A stretch of 64,000 bases of DNA. Source: Porticoccus sp. W117 (GTDB lineage: Bacteria; Pseudomonadota; Gammaproteobacteria; Pseudomonadales; Porticoccaceae). A program made the translations under genes and the position numbers. Positions within the stretch are counted from its first letter, which is position 1, and each line of letters opens with the position of its first letter. The stretch lies in NCBI RefSeq assembly GCF_030341905.1, contig NZ_JATAAF010000002.1:308505-372504 (forward strand). The letters are read 5' to 3'. The notes beneath the pieces are model-generated. The model was not told where the DNA came from. It worked only from the letters and a program-made list of their open reading frames with translations, and searched no databases. This document shows, piece by piece, positions 20,101 through 26,695 of the stretch.

Positions 20101-21146
20101 CGGAAGACGGCGCAGTTACTACCAAGACCAAGGCGTACCACTACGCCGAAGCCTCAAACCGCTTGGACAAGATCAACAATCAAGAGCTGATTTACGACCC
20201 TAACGGTAACCTGATTGAAGATAAAGACGGCAAGCGTCGATTCGAGTACGACGTGACCAACCGCCTGACCAACTACTTCAAAAACGGCGAACACAAGGCC
20301 AGTTACACTTACAACGCCTTTGGTCAGCGGATCAAAAAAACCATTCGCCGGGCCAGAAAAAATGACGACGACCATAAATCCATCACCTTCACCTACCTGC
20401 CAGAAGGATGGTTGGTCAGTGAGGATGGCCGTGATGAAAACAACGCCAAAGGCTGGACGCGAGACTATATCTGGTTAAGCGGTAAGCCGATTGCTCAGAT
20501 CAAGAGTATGTTCAAAGCCAGCGGCGACATCAAAAACCAAACCATCAGTTATATCCATACGGATCACCTGAATACGCCGAGAATAGCTACCGATAATAAC
20601 CAGACTGTGACTTGGCGTTGGGACAGTGACGCGTTTGGGGGGCAGAGAGCAGATCAGGATCCTGATAACGATGGCAAGAAGGTTAAAATCAGCCTGCGGT
20701 TCCCTGGGCAATACTATGACAGCGAATCCAAACTGTATTACAACCACTTTAGGGATTATGACTATAGAAGTGGAAGGTATATACAGTCTGATCCGACTGG
20801 CATACTCTCCAATCATGATTATTTATACAGCACCTTTGGCAAGCAGTCCGCAGTAAGGGGGGTTGTACATATATCAGAAAAAGAACTCAATCATTCCTAT
20901 GCTTATGTTAAGCAAAACCCTTTACGATTCATAGATCCAACGGGACTTAGGAATCCATCGCCAGCTGAAATTGTTCGGCCCTGCATAAATAAAAGCTCGG
21001 CAGAGGCATGTATTGGTTGCTGCACAAGCACTTATAGGTTCAACGCAGGATTTGCTTCAATATGTAATGCTGAGTGCCATTTGAAACAAGCCAATGGTGG
21101 GTTTGACTCTGGAGGTGGTTCAGGTGGTTCAACCGGTTGCATCTAA
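17121..21146 (+). CDS. RHS-repeat protein with Sec signal peptide and Cys-rich C-terminal tip
   Basis: A 1341-residue protein starting at ATG 17121 with TAAGGAG in front. It has a Sec signal peptide (1-23, ending SIQA). Dozens of YD repeats fill about residues 160-1200 (patterns such as YEYDGQGRL, YQYDANGNL, YEYNQHNQL), which in this family form a hollow shell around a toxin. The conserved RHS core end is present: QYYDSESKLYYNHFRDYD, then GRYIQSDPTG and FIDPTGL. What follows is a short variable tip of about 62 residues with eight Cys (C-x7-C-x2-CC and C-x3-C among them) and a Gly/Ser-rich end. No VgrG or PAAR domain is fused, and the signal peptide suggests Sec export rather than direct type VI loading. 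A probable immunity gene follows at once. Tip activity is unknown. Confidence 0.93.
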   Translation: MSRLPTLIIAVAIAALASSIQAATWPSQIDRTELDSATSEVEARSYFYSQEDFLSPQTGFSLVRVYDYYNPVTSDESQPIRHGWTFYHYKHQSLEALTVTDATEPDIRLSGQPPGDYILIANGLFAFHRQGQNWVNLNANAQDITLTFAPGHSTGDGRWTLNARSGAVFVFNEQGQQLEYARNDNYYSYYYNNQGLLRAIESAAGGRLQYHYNAQGYLAGFTNPGNETTRYEYDGQGRLVAVVYPDDTPLDNSDNPTEHYQYGSTKAPQLLTAIVSPRNQLIMEGQYNSATGGLMYRQVKQYPSARPVNTENNRVVHYWSNGLEMVSDSQQTRLENAGHTITDLQAIEATLAEAREQGHYVTRITSNRTQTTCTDCVVYSDTRFGVDWTHLSIEERRANGVTVQRIFLPGVPRIIMPRPLISERQTRHGQLVVERIWKNEISNNLLLSEETSGRLTTYHYDENGRRTSQIVADTTKPDAKPRITSYQYQGGQLTLLDGPRTDVNDTTAFEYDGEGNLIKVTNGLNQSTRYEYDNNNHRIATIDPNGLRTEVTYGVGDRILSRTLAAGSDDATTTSYQYDVDGNLTKITLPTGQMIARQYDSLGRVTQISDADGNRIDYQYDANGNLIEGAVYDHQQQSLVQVAQQAFDDFGRIVTRGNGDVAYQYQGGSEAPSAITTGNGDNTQLEYDKYNRLSKSIDAMGGETRYQYDEAGNITQVTDARGVTTGFEYNGFGERTAEHSPSKGTLTYKYDEAGNVTKETRQNGIIIKRKFDELNRPTQVVFKQKDQEKKRLNYIYDDCDNGIGKLCKVSGVGSTTRYDYDLRGNFSKVKTKLHDEATANVTKYEYNQHNQLTKLIYPSGLKVRYHYNSSGAVKKITAKQGDKKYTVADNIQYRPMQNGLSQITFGNGLTTQLDYNQQGQLTRIATGDVQDLNYQYDDNGNITQIDRPLRTDWLQQFEYDAMNRLVSESRELQELGYEYDSVGNRLVRTKQTEAEDGAVTTKTKAYHYAEASNRLDKINNQELIYDPNGNLIEDKDGKRRFEYDVTNRLTNYFKNGEHKASYTYNAFGQRIKKTIRRARKNDDDHKSITFTYLPEGWLVSEDGRDENNAKGWTRDYIWLSGKPIAQIKSMFKASGDIKNQTISYIHTDHLNTPRIATDNNQTVTWRWDSDAFGGQRADQDPDNDGKKVKISLRFPGQYYDSESKLYYNHFRDYDYRSGRYIQSDPTGILSNHDYLYSTFGKQSAVRGVVHISEKELNHSYAYVKQNPLRFIDPTGLRNPSPAEIVRPCINKSSAEACIGCCTSTYRFNAGFASICNAECHLKQANGGFDSGGGSGGSTGCI

Positions 21147-21173
21147 CAAATTTAACGCATTGATTATTAAAGG

Positions 21174-21842
21174 ATGAAGCAAGTGATATTTCTAAGATTG
21201 CCTTTTCTGCTAATACTAATTAGTGGCGCTAGTGCTCTCAGCTATGCTGAAGGTGTGGAGGTATACTGTAGTGAGAGCCCAGAACATGTCGAGAAAAATA
21301 GCAAGTCATCGTATGACGAGCTTACGTTTTCTAGATGGTACGGGTGGTTTTTTCATAGATCTGGTTTAACAGGGGAGGACATCCAAATATTTAAAAGAAT
21401 TATCTCAGGAAAAGAAGAAGTTACTCATGAAATCTACAGCTCTTTTGGCAGAGAGGTGCTTGATGTATATAAAGAGTTTGAAAATAGATATCCTGAGATG
21501 GTTTTTATTTATGGATTTGAAAGTCAGTTGCTGTCAAGGTTTACTTTTCTTGAAGGTGGAGGACTGGTAGATGAAGATAAATATAAAATGATTGAAGTTT
21601 TATATAATCAGAGAAAATCTATCAATTTCACACAGAACGAGATCGAATACTTTGTGTGGACAGGAGGTCAGCCCGATAAAGAAAAAGTTGAAGGTATATC
21701 TTTTGATAAATTTAGAGGTATATTCGCCAAGGTTGATCCAATATATAAAGATATCCTTACTCCTGAGCAGTATGTTGTGTATGTAGGCTACCTTGATAAC
21801 TATAAAGCTACATATAAGTTACTCGAGCTGATGGCGGATTGA
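21174..21842 (+). CDS. Hypothetical exported protein, candidate immunity protein for the RHS tip
   Basis: A 222-residue protein with a hydrophobic N-terminal signal (about residues 1-25, ending SYAE) and a charged, mostly helical body rich in Lys, Glu and Tyr. I recognise no domain. It starts 27 bases after the RHS stop. AGGA at 21171-21174 overlaps the ATG, so the GTG at 21183, 8 bases further, may be the true start; both keep the signal. Its base composition is much more AT-rich than the RHS core, as is usual for variable tip/immunity modules. The immunity role is inferred only from position and composition; an exported product would fit a target in the periplasm. Confidence 0.6.
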   Translation: MKQVIFLRLPFLLILISGASALSYAEGVEVYCSESPEHVEKNSKSSYDELTFSRWYGWFFHRSGLTGEDIQIFKRIISGKEEVTHEIYSSFGREVLDVYKEFENRYPEMVFIYGFESQLLSRFTFLEGGGLVDEDKYKMIEVLYNQRKSINFTQNEIEYFVWTGGQPDKEKVEGISFDKFRGIFAKVDPIYKDILTPEQYVVYVGYLDNYKATYKLLELMAD

Positions 21843-21889
21843 TCCAAAATGCAGATCACAGATCAATGGGCTCAGACTTGAATTGAATT

Positions 21890-22157
21890 TTAACTAAATC
21901 AGTTTTCCTCCAAGGAAGGAGTCTTTGCAGTTGATTTCAAAATTTTCGCTAAGCCTGAACAACAAACGCCTATGGCTAACATCAATCCTGGTGTTGGCCA
22001 TAGCGCTTACTTTCTGGACAGGTTCCCGCTACCCCAACCTCTCTGAAAAAGCCACCATGGGCGGCTATGCTCAAGTGGAAAGCCCCCTGAGTTTTGATTC
22101 GGTTCAGGATATTCAAGCAGGTGACCCAGCCTATAAGGAAATCCTGTTTACTCTGGT
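21890..22157 (+). repeat. Direct repeat copy A of the permease gene 5' region
   Basis: About 268 bases that match 23506-23773 closely (roughly nine of ten bases by eye), covering the upstream leader, the AAGGAAG ribosome binding site and about 78 codons. The match ends exactly where the inverted REP sequence before the transposase begins (22158). The two copies flank the transposase, the orphan tip and the second immunity-like gene. Confidence 0.9.
21925..22157 (+). pseudogene. Truncated permease gene (N-terminal fragment only)
   Basis: From the TTG at 21925, preceded by AAGGAAGG, the translation matches the first 78 or so residues of the permease encoded at 23541, including RYPNLSEKATMGGYAQVESP. 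At 22158 it runs into the REP sequence. The frame then continues to a stop at 22353 in unrelated sequence that overlaps the transposase gene. Only the first membrane segment and the following extracytoplasmic stretch remain, so it cannot encode a working permease. It may still be translated as a chimeric peptide because the leader and ribosome binding site are intact. Confidence 0.85.
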
Positions 22158-22180
22158 GCGCGTAATAGGGGACGTAGCAC
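22158..22180 (+). repeat. Left REP copy of the transposase element
   Basis: GCGCGTAATAGGGGACGTAG lies here, 40 bases before the transposase start. Its reverse complement occurs just after the transposase (22929-22952) with a single inserted base. Paired inverted REPs around the gene are the normal substrate arrangement of REP-associated tyrosine transposases. Confidence 0.85.
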
Positions 22181-22219
22181 GTTTTTTTGAAGGATTGAAT
22201 ATTTTCAAGGATGAAATTT

Positions 22220-22915
22220 ATGCCAAGAAGAAGCCGAATCAGTATCGCTGGCGTACCCCACCATATCATCCAGCGGGTCAACAACCGATCAGCCTGTTTT
22301 TATACGGACGACGACTACCTGTGTTATCTGGACTGGTTGAAGGAATACAGTGAAATCAGCCATTGCCAGATTCACTCTTATGTTCTGATGACGAACCACG
22401 TCCACTTGCTGCTGACGCCGGAATCGAAAGCCAGTGTAGGGAATTTAATGCGCCGCCTTGGCCAGCGGTATGTGCAATACATTAATCGTACCTATAAGCG
22501 TAGTGGTACGCTGTGGGAAGGGCGATTCAAGTCCTGTATCACCAATGAAGAAGATTACGTGCTGGGTTGTTATCGATACATTGAGCTGAATCCTGTGCGC
22601 GCAGACATGGTATCTCACCCAGCCGAGTATCGGTGGTCTAGCTACAGAGCTAATGCGCAAGGTGAGAGTAATGAGTTAATCGTTCCTCAATATCTTTATA
22701 GCCGCTTGGGGACTGATGCTAGTGCCCGAATGCGCCGCTACAGAGAATTGTTTCGCCATCATATTGATCCAGGTTTGGTGGGCGATATCCGGCAGGCAAC
22801 TAACGGAAACTATGCCCTTGGTAGTGAGCGGTTTAAAGATGAGATTGAGTTGGCAGTTGGTCGCAGAGTCAGACGTGGTGTTTCGGGGCGGCCAAAGAAG
22901 AAAGTGGAAGACTGA
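22220..22915 (+). CDS. REP-associated tyrosine transposase (RAYT, IS200-like)
   Basis: A 231-residue single-strand DNA transposase of the HUH/Y1 superfamily. The His-hydrophobic-His motif is in NHVHLLL (H60 and H62), and the catalytic Tyr is in the segment YRYIELNPVRA (Y118/Y120), a signature of the REP-associated group. The N-terminus PRRSRISIAGVPHHIIQR is also typical. ATG 22220 is preferred over 22211 because AAGGA ends 8 bases upstream of it. RAYT proteins bind and nick REP hairpins and are usually single-copy and domesticated. The gene is intact and flanked by inverted REPs. A basic C-terminal tail (RRVRRGVSGRPKKK) may bind DNA. Confidence 0.95.
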   Translation: MPRRSRISIAGVPHHIIQRVNNRSACFYTDDDYLCYLDWLKEYSEISHCQIHSYVLMTNHVHLLLTPESKASVGNLMRRLGQRYVQYINRTYKRSGTLWEGRFKSCITNEEDYVLGCYRYIELNPVRADMVSHPAEYRWSSYRANAQGESNELIVPQYLYSRLGTDASARMRRYRELFRHHIDPGLVGDIRQATNGNYALGSERFKDEIELAVGRRVRRGVSGRPKKKVED

Positions 22916-22928
22916 AAGGGTGAAAACT

Positions 22929-22969
22929 GTGCTTACGTCCCCTATTACGCGCGTCCCCTATTACGCGTC
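22929..22969 (-). repeat. Right REP copies (tandem) after the transposase
   Basis: TGCTTACGTCCCCTATTACG and, overlapping it, GCGTCCCCTATTACGCGTC form two head-to-tail copies inverted relative to the left REP at 22158. A further partial copy in the left orientation, AATAGGGGACGTAG, lies at 23477-23490 after the second immunity-like gene. Confidence 0.85.
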
Positions 22970-23212
22970 ATTCAATGGGGTATTACTGTAACAGGTACTG
23001 ACCTGATAATAGGTGGCCTGATAGCGACAGTTCTTTCAATTGGTGGAGATTCGGCAACTGTCGACGTAAGGCCTGAGCCTGATGATGACTGTGGTTGCTG
23101 GAGAATTCTTGAGCAGCGAAATGGTTGGTGGGATGGAGATTATGTATATTATGAGTACCTCGATTGCTTGCGTGATTGTAGAGCAAGCCAAAATCAAAAC
23201 AGTTGCAATTAA
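22970..23212 (+). pseudogene. Orphan Cys-rich RHS-type tip without RHS core or start codon
   Basis: An open frame that begins right after the REP copies and ends with TAA at 23210-23212. It has no ATG, GTG or TTG near its beginning. It encodes a hydrophobic stretch (GTDLIIGGLIATVLSIGG) followed by an acidic, Trp/Tyr-rich segment and a Cys-rich end: CGCW, then CLRDCRASQNQNSCN. The C-x3-C pair followed by polar residues recalls CNAECHLKQANGG at the end of the RHS protein at 17121. Position directly ahead of a small immunity-like gene fits a displaced 'orphan' RHS tip that could be reactivated by recombination into the RHS core. No YD repeats or DPTGL junction remain. The call is inferred. Confidence 0.6.
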
Positions 23213-23227
23213 ACTGGAATTATTGAA

Positions 23228-23470
23228 ATGAAAAAAGATTTAGCCGAATTTGTAGCGAATATAGCTTTCAAAAATTCATCAGAGTTATCAAAATTGTTGC
23301 CATTGCTAAAAGAACAGCTTGATCAAGACGAGTATGGTTACTACGTTCAAGCTTTTTCTGAAGCTTTAAATATTATAAGCATAAAAATTTTATTGAAACT
23401 TTTTGAAGAACACCCTGAAATTGATAGAAATATTAAAGAAACCATTCAAAAGTTTGGAAAATTGCCTTAA
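23228..23470 (+). CDS. Small acidic helical protein, candidate immunity protein of the orphan tip
   Basis: An 80-residue, AT-rich gene that begins 16 bases after the stop of the orphan tip. The product is probably all-helical (ELSKLLPLLKEQLDQ, SIKILLKLFEEHPEID) with no signal peptide, so it is cytoplasmic. I recognise no family. Its size, position and composition fit an immunity gene kept with a displaced RHS tip, which cells often retain for protection against sisters still delivering the old toxin. A REP fragment follows at 23477, then the intact permease gene. Confidence 0.55.
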   Translation: MKKDLAEFVANIAFKNSSELSKLLPLLKEQLDQDEYGYYVQAFSEALNIISIKILLKLFEEHPEIDRNIKETIQKFGKLP

Positions 23471-23476
23471 AAAAAT

Positions 23477-23490
23477 AATAGGGGACGTAG
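23477..23490 (+). repeat. Partial REP copy
   Basis: AATAGGGGACGTAG, the same core as the REP at 22158 and in the same orientation, lies between the second immunity-like gene and the second permease leader. It marks another junction of the rearranged segment. Confidence 0.7.
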
Positions 23491-23505
23491 TGAAGCTCCC
23501 TCTGT

Positions 23506-23773
23506 TTAACTGAATCAGTTTTCCTCCAAGGAAGGTGCCTTTGCAGTTAATTTCGATATTTTCGTTGAGCCTGAACAACAAGCGCCTATGGCTAACATCC
23601 ATCCTGGTGTTGGCCATTGCTGTTGTATTCTGGGCAGGTTCCCGCTACCCCAACCTCTCTGAAAAAGCCACCATGGGCGGCTATGCTCAGGTAGAAAGCC
23701 CCCTGAGTTTTGATTCCGTACTGGATATCCAGGCAGGCGACCCAGCCTATAAGGAAGTTCTGTTTACTCTGGT
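23506..23773 (+). repeat. Direct repeat copy B (leader and 5' end of the intact permease gene)
   Basis: The counterpart of 21890-22157. Differences are scattered rather than clustered, so the copies have either diverged for some time or came from different strains. Confidence 0.9.
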
Positions 23774-24677
23774 GAACTGGGCGGTGGAAAATCGCAAAGG
23801 CATGGTGTTTGGTTTGTGCTTGGGTGCGGCCTTACTTTCCCTGATTAACTTGCTGCGCCGCCGTGGCTCCAATAACGGCTGGCTCAATGCGTTGATTGGT
23901 ATGGGTAGCGGCTCGGCGTTGGGTGTTTGCGTTAACTGCGCTGCCCCGGTGGCCAAAGGAATGCACAGTGCCGGTGCCCGGCTGGAAACCACCTTGGCGG
24001 CCATGTTCAGTTCGCCAACGCTGAATGTGATTGTGCTGACCATGGTGTTTTCCATCTTTCCGTTATACCTGGCACTGATCAAGGTGGGCTTAACCCTGTT
24101 GTTTATTCTGGTGGTGATTCCCTTATTGTCGCGCACGCTGTTCTCCCAGGTTCGCGCCGGCACTTATCTGGATATGGCCTGTACAGTTGAGGGCACTGCT
24201 CGCATACCTTCCGAAAGTTGGGGCAGGGCATTGCTGGGTGTTATTGCCGAATTTGGCAAAAGCCTTTGGTACCTGATAAAAACTACCGTGCCATTGATGA
24301 TTCTGGCGGGTTTGTTGGGTGCCGCGCTGGTGACTTTTCTGCCGCTGGATAGCTTGCTGTTATTGGAGATTGGCTTGCTGGGCGCGTTGATTGTGACGCT
24401 TGTGGGTCTGTTTCTGCCGTTGCCCATTGCTCTGGATGTGGTAATTGCGGCCTCACTGTTATCAGCGGGCCTGCCGGTGTTTTATGTGTCCATTCTGTTG
24501 CTGGTATTGGGCACGTTTAGTATCTACCCATTCATGATTGTGTGGCAGTCCATGTCTCGCACCGTTGCGGTGGCACTGAGTCTGGCACTGGTGGTACTGG
24601 CCATTGCCGGTGGCTATCTGGCGGACTATCAGTACGAGCAGCAATTAAAGGCGTTGTATGAGTTTACGGTTGAATAA
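23541..24677 (+). CDS. DUF318-type inner-membrane permease
   Basis: A 378-residue membrane protein. TTG 23541 is preferred over GTG 23535 because AAGGAAGG ends 5 bases before it and the duplicated copy uses the same TTG. There is one N-terminal helix, an extracytoplasmic loop of about 55 residues, then about eight helices. The segment GVCVNCAAPVAKGM followed by AGARLETTLAAMFSSPTLNV is the conserved core of DUF318/ArsP-like permeases, where paired Cys are typical. Members of the family export organoarsenicals or are uncharacterised; the substrate here is unknown. Its stop overlaps the CRTAC1-like gene by 20 bases, so the two are probably translated from one message. Confidence 0.85.
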   Translation: MQLISIFSLSLNNKRLWLTSILVLAIAVVFWAGSRYPNLSEKATMGGYAQVESPLSFDSVLDIQAGDPAYKEVLFTLVNWAVENRKGMVFGLCLGAALLSLINLLRRRGSNNGWLNALIGMGSGSALGVCVNCAAPVAKGMHSAGARLETTLAAMFSSPTLNVIVLTMVFSIFPLYLALIKVGLTLLFILVVIPLLSRTLFSQVRAGTYLDMACTVEGTARIPSESWGRALLGVIAEFGKSLWYLIKTTVPLMILAGLLGAALVTFLPLDSLLLLEIGLLGALIVTLVGLFLPLPIALDVVIAASLLSAGLPVFYVSILLLVLGTFSIYPFMIVWQSMSRTVAVALSLALVVLAIAGGYLADYQYEQQLKALYEFTVE

Positions 24678-26652
24678 CCTTTTTGCCGCTGCGGTGGCTA
24701 TGGCTTTATGGGTTGGCTGCAATGGGGTAAATGCCGAATCCAATCCAAACGATACGGCAAGCAACCACACTGGCCACCACAACAAAGCGTCAGTTTCCAT
24801 TACCTTTCAGCCGTTTCAAAAGCCCAGTCCAGCGGGTGGCACACTGTTTACTCGAATGGAGGGCAGCCAGGTTGGTATTCCCTATGCCAATATCCTGACC
24901 TCGGCGCAATTCTCACCACCCTGGTGGAATGGCCGGGGTGTTGCCTCTGGCGATATTGATCGGGACGGTTTCATCGATATTGTTCTAGCCACCGGTTCCG
25001 GGATTCAGATTTATCTCAATCGATCCACCAACAAGGCCATTCATTTTGAACGCCAGCCATTGTCGCTTCCTGATATTGATTCACTGGATGTGTTTGCGGC
25101 TGCCTTGGTGGATATCAATAACGACGGTTGGCTGGATCTGTTCCTCACCAGCTATATGAAGGGCAATCGTATTGTCCTCAACACGGAGGGGGAGTTTTTG
25201 CCTGCCTCTATACAGACGCCACCAGCCTCACCTTTGCACCTGACCGCAGCCCTCGGTTTTGGGGATGTGGACAACAACGGCTACCTGGATGTAGCGCAGG
25301 GCAACTGGTTTATGGGGCACCTGAAGCCCAAGCCGCCTGCCGCCTCAGACAATCAATTACTGCTAAACGATGGCCAGTCTTTTTCTGTACAGCCACTGAA
25401 AGGCATTACCGGGGAAACTCAATCACTGCTACTCACGGATTTTACCGGCGACCACAACCTGGACTTGATGGTGGGCAATGATTTCGAGGCACCGGATTAC
25501 TACTATCAAGGCAATGGCAAAGGAGAGCTAACTCCAATTTTATCCAGCGATGGGCGCATACCACATTCCACCGCCACCACCATGAGTATGGATACGGCGG
25601 ACTTCGATAATGATCTGGATATGGATATATACGCCGCACAAATTGCGGCTTCGGCCACCGGCGAATCCACTCGTTTGCCTACCAGGCCCTGGGCAGAGTA
25701 TTGCGCACTGATTATGGATAAGGTCGTGCGCCAGGGCTGCGAAAACGCCGTAGCGCAGCGGCAATTGTTTAACTTCGGCCCCAAATTTCAGCCCAACGAT
25801 ATTTTGCAGTGCAAAACCCTTACGAATGACGACGACAAAAAGGGCTGTATGGCTACGATGTTGATGTTGGCGGCCATCAGAACCGGGGACAAACGCCTGT
25901 GTCAGCGCATTCCTGCCGGCCAGGAAGCCCTGAAAACAGCGTGCGAACACGCTTTTATGCCGTCAAGCGATTCAATTCAGGAAGCCTGGCAACAGGCGAT
26001 ACCGGTTACTGCCAATACCAATGTGTTGCTGCAAGCCAATGCCGATGGCCGCTTTACCGATCAGGCAAAAGAACTGGGCATACCGTCTGCGGGTTGGAGC
26101 TGGACGGCCACTTTCGCGGATTTTGATAATGACCAATGGCAGGATATTTTTGCAGTTAACGGCGACTGGATGCAAAACCGGGGCACCCCGGCCAAGGTAT
26201 TTTTTCATAACCAGCAGGGGAAAGGTTTTGTGGATAAAGCCAACGAGTTTGGTCTGCAGAACCATATGATCCAATCCGCTTACACCAAATTCGATGCGGA
26301 CAATGATGGCGACCTGGATTTGCTGGTGAACTCCGTTAATGGCCCTATGTGGTTCTATCGCAATAACCAGCAAGCTAACCATTCAGTAGTTTTTGAACTG
26401 CGTGACGAGCTGGGTAATTACTTCGGTTTGGGCAGCAAGGTGATTATTCGCTATGGGAGTGGCAAGCACCAACTGCGAGAAATAAAAGCCGGTGGCGGCT
26501 TTTTGTCATTCGATCCGCCAGTGGCTCATTTTGGATTGGGTGACTACAGGCATATACAGTCCGTTGAGGTGATTTGGTCAACTGGCGAAACAACGGTTTT
26601 GAATGAGGGTTATAGGGCCGGGGGCAAGTACGTTATTCGCCGGCAAAGATAG
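24658..26652 (+). CDS. CRTAC1-like FG-GAP/VCBS repeat protein with ASPIC/UnbV C-terminus (probable lipoprotein)
   Basis: A 664-residue exported protein. The signal sequence ends LWVGC, a plausible lipobox with C21. Beta-propeller blades carry calcium-binding DxDxDG-like loops (DIDRDGFIDI, DINNDGWLDL, DVDNNGYLDV, DADNDGDLDL), and a C-terminal ASPIC/UnbV domain (LGDYRHIQSVEVIWSTGE) is present. An insertion near residues 340-425 holds five or more Cys and is unusual for the family. It overlaps the permease gene by 20 bases, so the pair is probably coupled. The family is surface or periplasmic with mostly unknown roles. It converges on the DUF3179 gene. Confidence 0.88.
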   Translation: MSLRLNNLFAAAVAMALWVGCNGVNAESNPNDTASNHTGHHNKASVSITFQPFQKPSPAGGTLFTRMEGSQVGIPYANILTSAQFSPPWWNGRGVASGDIDRDGFIDIVLATGSGIQIYLNRSTNKAIHFERQPLSLPDIDSLDVFAAALVDINNDGWLDLFLTSYMKGNRIVLNTEGEFLPASIQTPPASPLHLTAALGFGDVDNNGYLDVAQGNWFMGHLKPKPPAASDNQLLLNDGQSFSVQPLKGITGETQSLLLTDFTGDHNLDLMVGNDFEAPDYYYQGNGKGELTPILSSDGRIPHSTATTMSMDTADFDNDLDMDIYAAQIAASATGESTRLPTRPWAEYCALIMDKVVRQGCENAVAQRQLFNFGPKFQPNDILQCKTLTNDDDKKGCMATMLMLAAIRTGDKRLCQRIPAGQEALKTACEHAFMPSSDSIQEAWQQAIPVTANTNVLLQANADGRFTDQAKELGIPSAGWSWTATFADFDNDQWQDIFAVNGDWMQNRGTPAKVFFHNQQGKGFVDKANEFGLQNHMIQSAYTKFDADNDGDLDLLVNSVNGPMWFYRNNQQANHSVVFELRDELGNYFGLGSKVIIRYGSGKHQLREIKAGGGFLSFDPPVAHFGLGDYRHIQSVEVIWSTGETTVLNEGYRAGGKYVIRRQR

Positions 26653-26662
26653 CCTGTCATCG

Positions 26663-26683
26663 CGAAGTCGCGTAGCGACTGTG
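26663..26683. repeat. Short palindrome between convergent genes
   Basis: GTCGC-GTA-GCGAC at 26667-26679 lies in the 43-base gap between the CRTAC1-like and DUF3179 genes. It may serve as a shared transcript end; there is no T-run on either side. Confidence 0.4.
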
Positions 26684-26695
26684 GTTTTGAAATCC

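Noticed and set aside
17397..20375. Several long minus-strand frames opposite the RHS gene, rich in Val and Gly
   Set aside because: They mirror the repeated YD codons of the RHS gene and are shadows of that repeat.
22983..23186. Minus-strand 67-codon frame opposite the orphan tip
   Set aside because: No ribosome binding site; the plus-strand Cys-rich frame leading into the immunity-like gene is the better reading.
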